A stretch of DNA of 35,788 nucleotides from Candidatus Poribacteria bacterium (GTDB lineage: Bacteria; Poribacteria; WGA-4E; WGA-3G). The notes below the pieces were generated by a model. That model did not search any database. It saw only the letters and a program-made list of their open reading frames with translations, and was not told the origin of the DNA. Below are positions 16,616 to 25,030 of the stretch, one piece after another. Position 1 is the stretch's first letter. Each line of letters starts with the position of its first letter. The stretch lies in NCBI GenBank assembly GCA_022822215.1, contig JAJECD010000236.1:1-35788 (forward strand), given 5' to 3'. The position numbers and the translations under genes were made by a program.

Positions 16616-17458
16616 ATGGCTGAAAACCAGATTAAAGTGGCAGCATGCCAATTACTCACAAGTGAGGATGTTTCTGCCAACACTGTCAAGGTATTGGAAC
16701 AAATCGAAGCGTGTGCAGAGATCGGGGTTCAGATTGCGGCATTCCCAGAAGGGTGTCTGTTCGGTTACTGCTGCCGTACAGATTATTGGAAACGTATCTC
16801 ACCACAGGTTTTTAAAGAGGCTGAAGCAGAAATCGCTGAAGCAGCACGTCGGCACGCGATGGCTGTTGTTGTTGGTTCAGCGCATCACGATGGCGCAAAT
16901 TGGCATAACGACCTCGCCGTATTCGATCAGCAAGGACTCCTCAAATACCGTTACGGTAAGACCTTTCTTGCAGGAGAAAAATGGTGCATCAATAACCGTG
17001 GCAAACTACCGATCGTTGAACTTGCGGGTGTTGGTTGTTGTTTTATTATCTGCCACGATGTCCGCTACCCTGAGTTAGTCAAGCTTCCAGCAGCGATGGG
17101 TGCACAACTCTGTATTTTTTGCTCGTGCGAATCGGGGCTGCTCTCGGAATATAAACTTTCTGCTTATCGCGCCATGCCGATTTCACGTGCGACGGAGAAC
17201 GGGGTCTATCTCCTGATGGCGAATACACCGGCGAATCCTGAGGACATCCGCTCCCCCGGATCATCGCACGGCAACTCGAAGATTATCCATCCTGATGGCA
17301 ACGTCATCAAAGAGGCGGGATTTTTTGGAGACACCATCATTGCTGAAACAATAGACATTTCACAAGCAACTGGCTCACAAGCGAAACGGACTTATGATGA
17401 GGATACCATCCTTCGAGAATGGTTCCGACAAGGCTGTGAGTTTGTTGTGAAGGTTTAG
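16616..17458 (+). CDS. Carbon-nitrogen hydrolase (nitrilase superfamily amidase)
   Basis: This 280-aa hydrolase cleaves a C-N bond (amide, carbamoyl or nitrile type). The catalytic triad is visible as E45 (AFPEG), K115 (YGKTFL) and C146 (IICHDVRYPE). A strong SD (AAGGAGG) precedes the ATG at 16616. The amidohydrolase gene follows 26 bp downstream, so the two are probably co-transcribed and may hydrolyse successive amide or imide bonds of one substrate. The length matches an ordinary single-domain nitrilase. The substrate is unknown. Confidence 0.93.
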   Translation: MAENQIKVAACQLLTSEDVSANTVKVLEQIEACAEIGVQIAAFPEGCLFGYCCRTDYWKRISPQVFKEAEAEIAEAARRHAMAVVVGSAHHDGANWHNDLAVFDQQGLLKYRYGKTFLAGEKWCINNRGKLPIVELAGVGCCFIICHDVRYPELVKLPAAMGAQLCIFCSCESGLLSEYKLSAYRAMPISRATENGVYLLMANTPANPEDIRSPGSSHGNSKIIHPDGNVIKEAGFFGDTIIAETIDISQATGSQAKRTYDEDTILREWFRQGCEFVVKV

Positions 17459-17484
17459 CACAAAACATTTAAGGAAGAAGATTC

Positions 17485-18738
17485 ATGTCAGATCAAATCG
17501 TTTGTATCCGCGCTAATTCGCTCGTTGATGGGATCAGCACGTCTGCCAAAACGCATCAGGCAATCCTTGTGACCAACGGACGCATTGACGCTGTTGGTCC
17601 TCAAGAAGAGATTGCCAAAAAAACACCGCCTGACGCACAAGTTATTGACCTCGGTGCCGCGTGTCTCGCCTCGGGTCTCATCGACGGACATACACACCTG
17701 AGCCTTGCAGGTGACGGGCGGAACTATGTGCAGATGTTCTCTGAAACCGATGAGATGATGGTGTTGACTGGTGCGATGAACCTGCAATGCCATCTCGCCG
17801 CGGGGATTACGACAATCCGTGAGCACGGCGCGCGGAACAAAGTCGGATTTACGCTCAAAGAGGGGCTTGAACGCGGTTACATTCCTGGTCCACGTGCCTT
17901 AGTCAGTGGACGACCCATCACTTGCACAGGCGGACATTTCCATGTATGTAACGAGACAGCGGATGGTGAGGCGGAGATGCGCCGTTCCGTCCGCCGCTTG
18001 GTTCACGAAGGCGCGGATTATATCAAGATTATGGCATCAGGTGGTGGGACTGCCGGAACGATTCCGGGACGCGCCAGCTACTCTGTTGCTGAGTTGCACG
18101 CCGCTGTCCATGAAGCGCACCACTTCCACCGGCTCACAGTGGCACACTGCCGCGCGAAGGAATCGATGGTGCGAGCGGTTGAAGCGGGTATTGACCTGAT
18201 GGAGCATGCGGAATTTCTCGATCCGGACGGTGAACTCCGATTCGATCCTAAAATTGCGGAGATGATGGCGGAATCTGGTATCTGGATCAGTCCAACACTT
18301 CAAGCGTGGACAGGGTATCCGCGCATCGTTGAACTTCGCAAAAAACGGGACAGTGGAACAATTTCTGCCGGTGAAACGACTGAATTAAAACAAAGCGAAG
18401 CGCGGGCAGAAGTCCGATTGGACGTGATGCGGCGTATGCTCGACTATGACCTCCGGGATAGGATTGTGCCAGGGACTGATTCAGGTGTTGGCAATCTCGC
18501 ATTCGGGCATCTTGATTACGATTTGCAACTGCTTGTCGAAGTCGGATTTACACCGGCAGAGGCACTCATTTCAGCGACCCGTATCTCCGCCGAGGCAATC
18601 GGCATGGCAGATGAGATTGGGACGATTGCCCCGGGCAAAATTGCTGACCTCGTCGCTTTTGAGACTGATCCGACGAACGATGTGGGTACGTTTAGCCGAG
18701 TGGTTGCGGTGTTTCAAGCGGGGAAGCGGGTGAAATGA
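17485..18738 (+). CDS. Metal-dependent amidohydrolase (imidazolonepropionase/Xaa-Pro-dipeptidase-like)
   Basis: This 417-aa TIM-barrel amidohydrolase has a complete metal site: HTH (H69, H71), K181 (DYIKIMASGG, probably carboxylated), H221 (VAHCRA), H241 (MEHAEF) and D332 (PGTDSG). A flanking beta-sandwich is formed by both ends, with IAPGKIADLVAF near the C-terminus. It probably hydrolyses a cyclic amide or a dipeptide-like substrate. The SD AAGGAAG precedes the ATG. It is second in an operon with the nitrilase and convergent with the PhyH gene at 18753. There is no signal peptide, so it is cytoplasmic. Confidence 0.93.
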   Translation: MSDQIVCIRANSLVDGISTSAKTHQAILVTNGRIDAVGPQEEIAKKTPPDAQVIDLGAACLASGLIDGHTHLSLAGDGRNYVQMFSETDEMMVLTGAMNLQCHLAAGITTIREHGARNKVGFTLKEGLERGYIPGPRALVSGRPITCTGGHFHVCNETADGEAEMRRSVRRLVHEGADYIKIMASGGGTAGTIPGRASYSVAELHAAVHEAHHFHRLTVAHCRAKESMVRAVEAGIDLMEHAEFLDPDGELRFDPKIAEMMAESGIWISPTLQAWTGYPRIVELRKKRDSGTISAGETTELKQSEARAEVRLDVMRRMLDYDLRDRIVPGTDSGVGNLAFGHLDYDLQLLVEVGFTPAEALISATRISAEAIGMADEIGTIAPGKIADLVAFETDPTNDVGTFSRVVAVFQAGKRVK

Positions 18739-18752
18739 GGCACAGTATGCAG

Positions 18753-19505
18753 TCAAAACTCATAGATGTCTTCACGCCGTTTTGCGACCTTATGTCGGAC
18801 GAGTGCTTGTAGGTCTTCCGGCATTTTTGCGAAGGTTTCAGGAAAAACGGGTTGGTGTCCGCCCTCGCGCATGAGATTCCACCAAGCAGGATAGTAAGCA
18901 ATATTCAGTGCCATACGGTGTTGATCGTCGGTTGTGTTCGCCCCCTGTCCGTGCCATGTCCCACCGTGCCATAACAACACAGAGCCACGCCGTCCGCAGA
19001 CAGGCACTGGATGACTCTCTGCAATATCGGATTGCGAGGGTCTACGCCGTGCGCGATGACTGAATGGCACAACGAGCGTCGCACCGTTCTCAACTGTGAA
19101 ATCCGTTATCATCCAAATCGAATTAATCATCCACGGCGTTTCTGGGAGGCGCGCTGGCAAGTCGTGCGTCGAATCGGAGTGAATGCCACCCTGTGGTGCG
19201 CGCGGTTTGACCCATTTTGTACACGCCTCACCGAGTCTTGCGCTCTCACCGAGAAAGTGACGGATGACTTGTAGCACCTGTGGATGCGCGATGCACTCCC
19301 AGCACATCTCATCGAGGTTGACTACACCGAAAAGCGTTTGATACAGTTCAGCATCTGGATCCTGAAAAGCCTGTCGATTCGTTGAGTCTTGATGAAGTTG
19401 GAAATACTTCTTCGCCATCGCGTCGGCTTGCGTTACGGGGATTGCGTCCTCAATTAAGCAATAACCGAATGTTTCGAGATGCTCTATTGCGTTTTGTTGT
19501 CGCAT
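18753..19505 (-). CDS. Phytanoyl-CoA dioxygenase (PhyH) family protein
   Basis: This is a 250-aa Fe(II)/2-oxoglutarate oxygenase. Iron ligands are HSD (H109, D111) and a distal His in LLWHGGTWHGQG (H180 or H185). R197 in QHRMALN probably binds 2-oxoglutarate. Its ATG directly follows the stop codon of the methyltransferase-like gene (TAAATG), with GGAG 8 nt upstream inside that gene, so the two are translationally coupled. It differs clearly from the PhyH protein at 11621, so the two are not recent copies. The substrate is unknown. Confidence 0.92.
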   Translation of the reverse strand: MRQQNAIEHLETFGYCLIEDAIPVTQADAMAKKYFQLHQDSTNRQAFQDPDAELYQTLFGVVNLDEMCWECIAHPQVLQVIRHFLGESARLGEACTKWVKPRAPQGGIHSDSTHDLPARLPETPWMINSIWMITDFTVENGATLVVPFSHRARRRPSQSDIAESHPVPVCGRRGSVLLWHGGTWHGQGANTTDDQHRMALNIAYYPAWWNLMREGGHQPVFPETFAKMPEDLQALVRHKVAKRREDIYEF

Positions 19506-20033
19506 TTACTGATCTCCGTTTCTCTTTTTGTTACGAAACACCAACATAAATCTGTTTTCTTCTATTTGCACAACGCGTTCTAAAAGAAAGTACTTCTCAA
19601 TAATGTGCTTAGCAAAAGGGACTGTCCAAAAGTAGGTTGGATACGCGTACGTACCTTTGTCAGGAATTGTCTTACTTCCTCCTATCAAACCCGTCTGCAC
19701 ATCATATCGCTCTGGAAGTGCTTTCTCCCCCGCTCTTTTGACTAATTCATCGTGCATAATGACAACGAACATACCCTTATCCGATAGAATCCGTTTCAGC
19801 TGGACTGATGCGAAGTCGATGCCTGTTGCTATTGCGCCCATGTCTGCCATGGCAAAGGTAAACCGTCCTGCATTGCAGCCCAAGTCTAATGCGCGCATGC
19901 CGGGTCTTACGAGTTTGCGCAAGTGGTCTTCATATCTATCAACGGCAAATTGGGATCTTGGATTGTCGGGATCGGTTGTCGGATGGACCCCTCCTGCATT
20001 GTAATGTTTTCGAGTTGCCTTGAATACGCTCAT
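19506..20033 (-). CDS. SAM-dependent methyltransferase-like protein lacking the middle of the fold
   Basis: This is a 175-aa protein from ATG 20033, which has AAGGA 10 nt upstream. The track's TTG at 20051 is unlikely. The N-terminal half is a normal class I methyltransferase entry: motif I ALDLGCNAG and the acidic end of strand 2 in ATGIDFASV. It then passes straight into QLKRILSDKGMFVV, which resembles strand 5, and a family-like C-terminus (YFWTVPFAKHIIEKYFLLERV). Strands 3 and 4, about 60 residues, appear to be missing in frame. It may no longer methylate, or it may be a dead remnant kept for coupling to the PhyH gene. Confidence 0.72.
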   Translation of the reverse strand: MSVFKATRKHYNAGGVHPTTDPDNPRSQFAVDRYEDHLRKLVRPGMRALDLGCNAGRFTFAMADMGAIATGIDFASVQLKRILSDKGMFVVIMHDELVKRAGEKALPERYDVQTGLIGGSKTIPDKGTYAYPTYFWTVPFAKHIIEKYFLLERVVQIEENRFMLVFRNKKRNGDQ

Positions 20034-20164
20034 GTGTCTCTTTTCCTTCAAATATCGCTTGCATTGTCTGGTGTTATCGTGTAAATTAGCAGATAGGATG
20101 CATCATACATTTTACCATAGTTTATCATGTAGGAAAAGAAAAAATAACTGGAATACAATACACT

Positions 20165-21289
20165 ATGAAGATTACTGGATTTGAAACGATACCCATTCAA
20201 GGTCGGGCGATGATCTTGAAAATGTTCACTGACGAAGGAATCATCGGCTACGGTGAACCGATGAACTACGAGCATTGGCGCGTCGTTGCACAAGCCGTAG
20301 ATGACATGGCGGCATACCTTGTTGGCAAGGACCCACTACAGATTGAAGCACACTGGCAGGCGATGTACAGATCAAGCTATAGCCGAAGCATGCCGGCGTT
20401 GGTCGGTGCCCTGAGTGGGATTGAGATGGCGATGTGGGATGTGTTCGGTAAGGTCGTCGGGATGCCGGTGTGGAAGTTATTAGGCGGTTCGGTGCGGGAT
20501 CGGATTCGCGTTTATACCGGTATAGGTGGCACAACACCTGAGGGATGTGCGAAGCGCGCGAAAAAAGCAGTTGAAACTGGTTTTCGTGCAGTAAAGATGG
20601 GAGCTTCGCCTCAGCCTGTCCGGTTTGTTGATACCCCAAAGGCGATTGACACGATGGTAGCACGGGTGGCAGCGGTGCGCGAGGCAGTGGGTGATGAGGT
20701 CGATATTGCTGTTGATCTGCATAGACGTTTGAGTCCAACGATGGCTGTCATCTTAGTAAAGGAATTAGAACCCTTCCGTCTCTTGTTTGCCGAGGAGCCC
20801 TGCCATCCGGAAAACAATGAACCACTGTTGACGTTGTCCCGCTCTACAACGGTGCCAATCGCGACCGGTGAACGGCATTTGACGAGGTGGGGTTTCAGAG
20901 AGGTAATCGAGCGTGAGATGTGCGCAATTTTGCAACCCGATATCCGACACTGCGGTGGGATACTGGAACTGAAAAAGATCGCGGCGATGGCGGAAATCCA
21001 CAATATGGCGGTCGCACCGCACAACGCCGCCGGTCCTATCGGGGTTGCAGCATCGGTACACGCGATGGCAACAGTGCCGAATTTGTTGATATGCGAGGGC
21101 GGACATCGGCGCGGAGAAGGGGTGTTTCAGACGCCTTTGGTGTTCAAAGATGGATTCATCGAACTTCCGACAGCCCCTGGACTCGGTGTGGATATGGACG
21201 ACGCAGCTATTGAGGCAATCCGGGATGAGACGTTTCGGTTGCGTGGGATGTTCTGGCACACAGACGATGGTGCTTTTGCAGATTACTAA
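20165..21289 (+). CDS. Enolase-superfamily dehydratase, galactonate-dehydratase-like (second copy type)
   Basis: This 374-aa enzyme has the full enolase-superfamily active site: DLH (D184, H186), FAEEP (E210), TGER (E236) and PHNAAGP (H286), the same spacing as the 15273-16433 protein. K144 in AVKMG lies at the position of the second-strand lysine motif, which the other paralogue lacks (it has RTNVL there). The two are therefore distant paralogues that probably act on different acid sugars. The ATG is only 6 nt after a TACAAT box, so the message may be nearly leaderless. It is divergent from the methyltransferase/PhyH pair. Confidence 0.92.
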   Translation: MKITGFETIPIQGRAMILKMFTDEGIIGYGEPMNYEHWRVVAQAVDDMAAYLVGKDPLQIEAHWQAMYRSSYSRSMPALVGALSGIEMAMWDVFGKVVGMPVWKLLGGSVRDRIRVYTGIGGTTPEGCAKRAKKAVETGFRAVKMGASPQPVRFVDTPKAIDTMVARVAAVREAVGDEVDIAVDLHRRLSPTMAVILVKELEPFRLLFAEEPCHPENNEPLLTLSRSTTVPIATGERHLTRWGFREVIEREMCAILQPDIRHCGGILELKKIAAMAEIHNMAVAPHNAAGPIGVAASVHAMATVPNLLICEGGHRRGEGVFQTPLVFKDGFIELPTAPGLGVDMDDAAIEAIRDETFRLRGMFWHTDDGAFADY

Positions 21290-21311
21290 TCGTGTATCTT
21301 TGCGTAACACT

Positions 21312-21602
21312 TCAGGTCATTTTATTTCGATCCGTCGGGCGCGTTGAGAGGTTCGTTTTTGGGGGGATATCCCATGAGATGTGTCCGCAGCGTGGGCATC
21401 GCATCTCAAATTCGACGAGATTTCTGACAGTGCCTGTTTTTTCCGGTTTCCGTCGGGTTTGGCATTGCGGACACCGCACAGCACGGAATTCATCGGCATC
21501 GCTTTTGCCAAAGTAAGCACTGATCTTAAAGAGAATAAGTAGCAACACAACAATGAAAAAGCAAACGAGGCTGAAGATGAGAAAAGGGACAAGCGTTGGC
21601 AT
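21312..21602 (-). CDS. Small membrane-anchored zinc-ribbon protein
   Basis: This 96-aa protein has one strongly hydrophobic N-terminal helix (about residues 5-27), then a cytoplasmic zinc ribbon of CPQC and CPRC, and a polar tail. The ATG at 21602 has GAGGA at a 7-nt spacing. The gene is convergent with the dehydratase at 20165 and 55 bp downstream of the DUF309 gene on the same strand. I do not assign a function. Confidence 0.75.
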   Translation of the reverse strand: MPTLVPFLIFSLVCFFIVVLLLILFKISAYFGKSDADEFRAVRCPQCQTRRKPEKTGTVRNLVEFEMRCPRCGHISWDIPPKTNLSTRPTDRNKMT

Positions 21603-21657
21603 GTGGCTTTCCTCACAAGAGTTAAGGCTGGAAAATAAATGTGGTTGTCGGTCCGCG

Positions 21658-22227
21658 TTAATCTGTCAGCAGTATGAGCGGCTTAACAGAATTCTGACGA
21701 TATGTGGCTTCTGTGACATTGTCGGCAAAGAAAGGGGCGAAAAATGCGTCAGCGATTTCCAAGAATGCGGGTAAGTCGAGTCCCATATAGTTCCCTAAAG
21801 CATCGTCACATTCAACAATAACTTGCCGTAATTTATCCCGTCCGGCAGTAGAAAGGGTGCGCAATGGGCGCAGCATTCGCATGTGATGTTTGATGAGGGA
21901 TGCTGAAACCTGAATCAACCCTTGAAGAAAAAGACGATACGTATCCTCTGCTTGGTGCCATAATCCTTCCCACGCTTCATGTGCTTCCCACCAGTAGGCA
22001 AAGTTGTACAAATCTACGCCGTAGCGGTAATCCTCATTTTCCTGCCAGCGTTCTGGCGGTAACGGATTATCATCGTGTTCTTCTTCGAGTCCATAACTGT
22101 GTCCGCGCGGATCTCGGATGGGATGCGGTGTGATGCCCGGGATATGCCTATACGGCGGGAACGGTTTTTCTGGGCAGTATCGATGCCAATTTGCATCAAA
22201 AGGTTCGGGTTGTTTAATAGTGTCCAT
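21658..22227 (-). CDS. DUF309 domain-containing protein
   Basis: This 189-aa soluble protein has the DUF309 signature: DLYNFAYWWEAHEAWEGLWH followed by FLQGLIQVSASLIKHH. This helical family is known for conserved His/Glu/Trp residues but has no established activity. The N-terminal 65 residues are a proline-rich extension (PFPPYRHIPGITPHPIRDP) not typical of the core. It starts 15 bp after the end of the UDP-glucose dehydrogenase gene, so it is probably co-transcribed. Confidence 0.88.
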   Translation of the reverse strand: MDTIKQPEPFDANWHRYCPEKPFPPYRHIPGITPHPIRDPRGHSYGLEEEHDDNPLPPERWQENEDYRYGVDLYNFAYWWEAHEAWEGLWHQAEDTYRLFLQGLIQVSASLIKHHMRMLRPLRTLSTAGRDKLRQVIVECDDALGNYMGLDLPAFLEIADAFFAPFFADNVTEATYRQNSVKPLILLTD

Positions 22228-22242
22228 GTCGTCAGCGGTATT

Positions 22243-23622
22243 CTATATTCTGCCGACCCCGATGTAGTGAAAACCCGCGGCTCTTGCTTCTGCCGGTGAA
22301 TAGACATTGCGTCCATCAATGAGGATGGGTGTCTTCATCTGCTTGGCGAGTTTACGGAGTTGAAGCCTGTGGTAGAGATTCCATTCAGTGACAAGCACTA
22401 ACGCGTCTGCATCGTAGGCGAGCGCGTCTATATCTTCTGTGAAGTACAGGTTAGTGTTAGCAGACGGATCCTTTCCCCTTAAAGCACGCTGCGCATTTTC
22501 AATAGCGATCGGGTCGTGTGCACGAACAGTCGCACCTGCAGCAATGAGCTCGCGAATAATGTCAAGCGATGGCGCTTCTCTCACGTCATCCGTGTTGGGC
22601 TTGAAGGCGAGACCGAGGATACCGATAGTTTTACCTTTGAGTGTCTTCAGGACCCCTCGCAATTTTTCGATGATATGCGCGCGTTGGCGAAAATTAACGG
22701 TACGTGCAGCTTCTGTGATGGGCATCTCGTATCCGGATTGCACTGCGACTCCTAACAACGCTGAAGTATCTTTAGGGTAACAACTCCCACCCCAACCGAG
22801 GCCTGCTTGGAGGAACCGCTTTCCGATGCGAGTATCGAGTCCAATACCGCGCGCGACCTCCGTCACGTCTGCATTCACCTTTTCACAGAGTCCTGCAATT
22901 TCGTTGATAAAACTGATTTTGAGCGCGAGGAATGTGTTCGCAGCGTATTTAATCATCTCAGCACTGTTTGGATCGGTTGTCATCATCGGTGGGAGGTGGT
23001 AAGCCGATGGTCGTGGAAATTCACTCGGTGGATCAAACGTCTGTTCGAGAATCGGTTTATAGAGGCGACGTAATGTATCGACAGCTTTTTCACTATTTGC
23101 ACCGACGACGATCCGATCGGGATACAGTGCGCCTTGTAAGGCTAAACCTTCTTGTAGGAACTCCGGATTTGAAGCGACAGACACATTTCCCTGAATCCCA
23201 CGTGTCGAAAAAACAGACTCGACAACCTTAGCGACACGTTGGTTGGTGCCGATGGGGACAGTGGACTTAACGACAAGCGTATAGTGTCTATCGGGCAGAC
23301 AGACTTCTGCCACTTCTCTCGCCGCCTGTTCAACGTGCTGCGTATCGGCTTCCCCGTTCTTTTTCGGGGGCGTTCCGACAGCAATCAGAATCAGCTCTGC
23401 ATCCGGCACAACTTCAGCCACACTGGGTGTAAAGCGGATAGCGTGCTGCACCATTTCAAGCAGACCTTGGATGCCGGGTTCGTGGATCGGGCTTTTCCCT
23501 TCGTGTAGGAGGTCTAACTTGCTTTCGTCTTTCTCTACTACGGCGACATCATGATTAAGGTAAGCGAGTACAACAGCCGTGGTCAACCCGACGTATCCTG
23601 CACCTATAATTGCAATTTTCAT
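22243..23622 (-). CDS. UDP-glucose 6-dehydrogenase
   Basis: This 459-aa enzyme oxidises UDP-glucose to UDP-glucuronate with two NAD+ for surface-polysaccharide synthesis. I start it at ATG 23622 (MKIAIIGAGYVGL, the Rossmann motif). The GTG at 23655 adds an unlikely tail. Family motifs are KSTVPIGT, SNPEFLQEG, AEMIKYAANTFLALKISFINE and the catalytic GGSCYPKD (C281, D285), followed by the C-terminal domain with GLAFKPNTDDVREAPS. The GDP-mannose branch is possible, but the KYAAN/GWGGSCYPKD set favours UDP-glucose. No SD is visible at the preferred start. Confidence 0.92.
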   Translation of the reverse strand: MKIAIIGAGYVGLTTAVVLAYLNHDVAVVEKDESKLDLLHEGKSPIHEPGIQGLLEMVQHAIRFTPSVAEVVPDAELILIAVGTPPKKNGEADTQHVEQAAREVAEVCLPDRHYTLVVKSTVPIGTNQRVAKVVESVFSTRGIQGNVSVASNPEFLQEGLALQGALYPDRIVVGANSEKAVDTLRRLYKPILEQTFDPPSEFPRPSAYHLPPMMTTDPNSAEMIKYAANTFLALKISFINEIAGLCEKVNADVTEVARGIGLDTRIGKRFLQAGLGWGGSCYPKDTSALLGVAVQSGYEMPITEAARTVNFRQRAHIIEKLRGVLKTLKGKTIGILGLAFKPNTDDVREAPSLDIIRELIAAGATVRAHDPIAIENAQRALRGKDPSANTNLYFTEDIDALAYDADALVLVTEWNLYHRLQLRKLAKQMKTPILIDGRNVYSPAEARAAGFHYIGVGRI

Positions 23623-23755
23623 TTTTTTTACTATCAAATATGGGCATCGTTCCACTTCGTTTCACGATGGTTTTGGGTTAATTCCAACCGGAATGGGAGC
23701 ATGAACAGTTATTAAGAGTCTATAACTAACAACACATCCACCGATGAGAAGATAT

Positions 23756-23992
23756 TTAACTTGGTATGAATTTAGCAATCTCAAGAACTCTTTGAAGTCG
23801 CTCGGTAGTTGGATCGTAGCCATAGTTAATCTGCCGCATCAATTCGAGGGCTGCCATACGCTCTTGGGGCGTTTTAGAATGCCAATAGGCTTTGTCAACT
23901 TCGTCCGTTTCTTCAAAGGAGGACATCACAGAAAATGCTTCCTTATCCACTCTAAAACTATCAATTGCTCGCATTGTTCTCATACCTTTCAT
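23756..23992 (-). CDS. Small hypothetical protein downstream of moxR
   Basis: This is a 78-aa acidic, helical protein. The central part (DEVDKAYWHSKTPQERMAALELMRQ) and the RLQRVLEIAKFI tail resemble small proteins that I recall next to nucleotidyltransferase-type genes, but no such gene is adjacent, so the resemblance is not enough for a call. The first ATG directly follows the moxR stop codon. A start at 23974 (MRAIDSF) is better served by an AAAGGT box 9 nt upstream. It is probably translated from the moxR message. Confidence 0.6.
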   Translation of the reverse strand: MKGMRTMRAIDSFRVDKEAFSVMSSFEETDEVDKAYWHSKTPQERMAALELMRQINYGYDPTTERLQRVLEIAKFIPS

Positions 23993-25012
23993 TTATTCAA
24001 TAGGTGGTGGTTCGACGTTTTCCAGCAATCTATTGATAATATCTAAACTTGTAATACCGTCAGCCTCAGCGTTGAAATTCGTCAAAATTCGGTGGCGTAG
24101 GACGGGGATCGCAACCGCCTTGATATCCTCATAAGAAACGTGATAGCGTCCGTGGAGAATGGCGCGCGCCTTCGCACCGAGCACCAGATATTGCGATGCT
24201 CGGGGCCCGGCTCCCCATTGGACCCAATCTTGAATGAAGTCGTATGCATCTGGAGCAGGACGCGTCTGCCGATTCAACTCCACGGCATACTCTACGATCG
24301 CCTCGGCAATAGGGACTTTCCGGACGACCTGCTGTATTTGTAATACCTCTTCTCCAGTGATAACAGCGTTGATTTCGGGTTCATAAGCCGCTGTTGTTGT
24401 CATCACAATCTCTTTTTCAGAAGTTTTGTCTGGATAATCAAGCGTGATATGGAACATAAAGCGATCAAGCTGCGCTTCGGGGAGTGGGTAAGTCCCTTCT
24501 TGTTCAATTGGGTTCTGTGTCGCTAAAACAAAAAACGGACGTTCCAAGAAATAGGTTCTACCGCCTGCGGTGACCTGATATTCTTGCATGGCTTGTAAAA
24601 GTGCGGCTTGTGTTTTCGGGGGTGTTCGGTTGATTTCATCGGCGAGAACGATATTGGCAAACACGGGCCCCTTAATGAATCGGAAGGCGCGCTTACCTGT
24701 TCCATCTTCTTCAATAATATCGGTCCCGATAATGTCGGATGGCATTAGGTCTGGTGTAAATTGGATGCGGTTAAATGGCAATTTGAGAATCTGTGCGAAT
24801 GTGCTAATTAACAGCGTTTTTGCCAACCCGGGCACCCCGACGAGTAAGCAGTGTCCCTGCGAAAAGAGCGCGATAAGGAGCTGCTCGATAACCTCGTTTT
24901 GTCCAATGATGCGTTTTTTGAGTTCGGTTAGGATATTTTCTTTCGCTGTTTTTAGTGTTTCAGCGACTTCTATATCGGTTGCAGCGTGCGTGTCGGGCAT
25001 GTCGTTTTTCAT
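23993..25012 (-). CDS. MoxR family AAA+ ATPase
   Basis: This 339-aa ATPase probably acts as a chaperone for VWA-domain proteins. Walker A is GVPGLAKT (59-66), Walker B IVLADE (121-126), followed by INRTPPKTQAALLQAMQE and the sensor-1 stretch FVLATQNPIEQEGTYPLPEAQLDRF, all hallmarks of MoxR. The C-terminal lid ends in VLRHRILTNFNAEADG. In related genomes this gene sits beside DUF58 and VWA/DUF4159 genes. Here those partners are about 15 kb away (1922-8652) and the immediate neighbour is a GHMP kinase, 18 bp upstream. Confidence 0.94.
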   Translation of the reverse strand: MKNDMPDTHAATDIEVAETLKTAKENILTELKKRIIGQNEVIEQLLIALFSQGHCLLVGVPGLAKTLLISTFAQILKLPFNRIQFTPDLMPSDIIGTDIIEEDGTGKRAFRFIKGPVFANIVLADEINRTPPKTQAALLQAMQEYQVTAGGRTYFLERPFFVLATQNPIEQEGTYPLPEAQLDRFMFHITLDYPDKTSEKEIVMTTTAAYEPEINAVITGEEVLQIQQVVRKVPIAEAIVEYAVELNRQTRPAPDAYDFIQDWVQWGAGPRASQYLVLGAKARAILHGRYHVSYEDIKAVAIPVLRHRILTNFNAEADGITSLDIINRLLENVEPPPIE

Positions 25013-25030
25013 ATATTTAAGATATAAGGT

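Noticed and set aside
20765-21310. 181-aa reverse-strand frame inside the second dehydratase gene
   Set aside because: It is antisense to an enolase-superfamily gene with all metal ligands in place, so it is a shadow.
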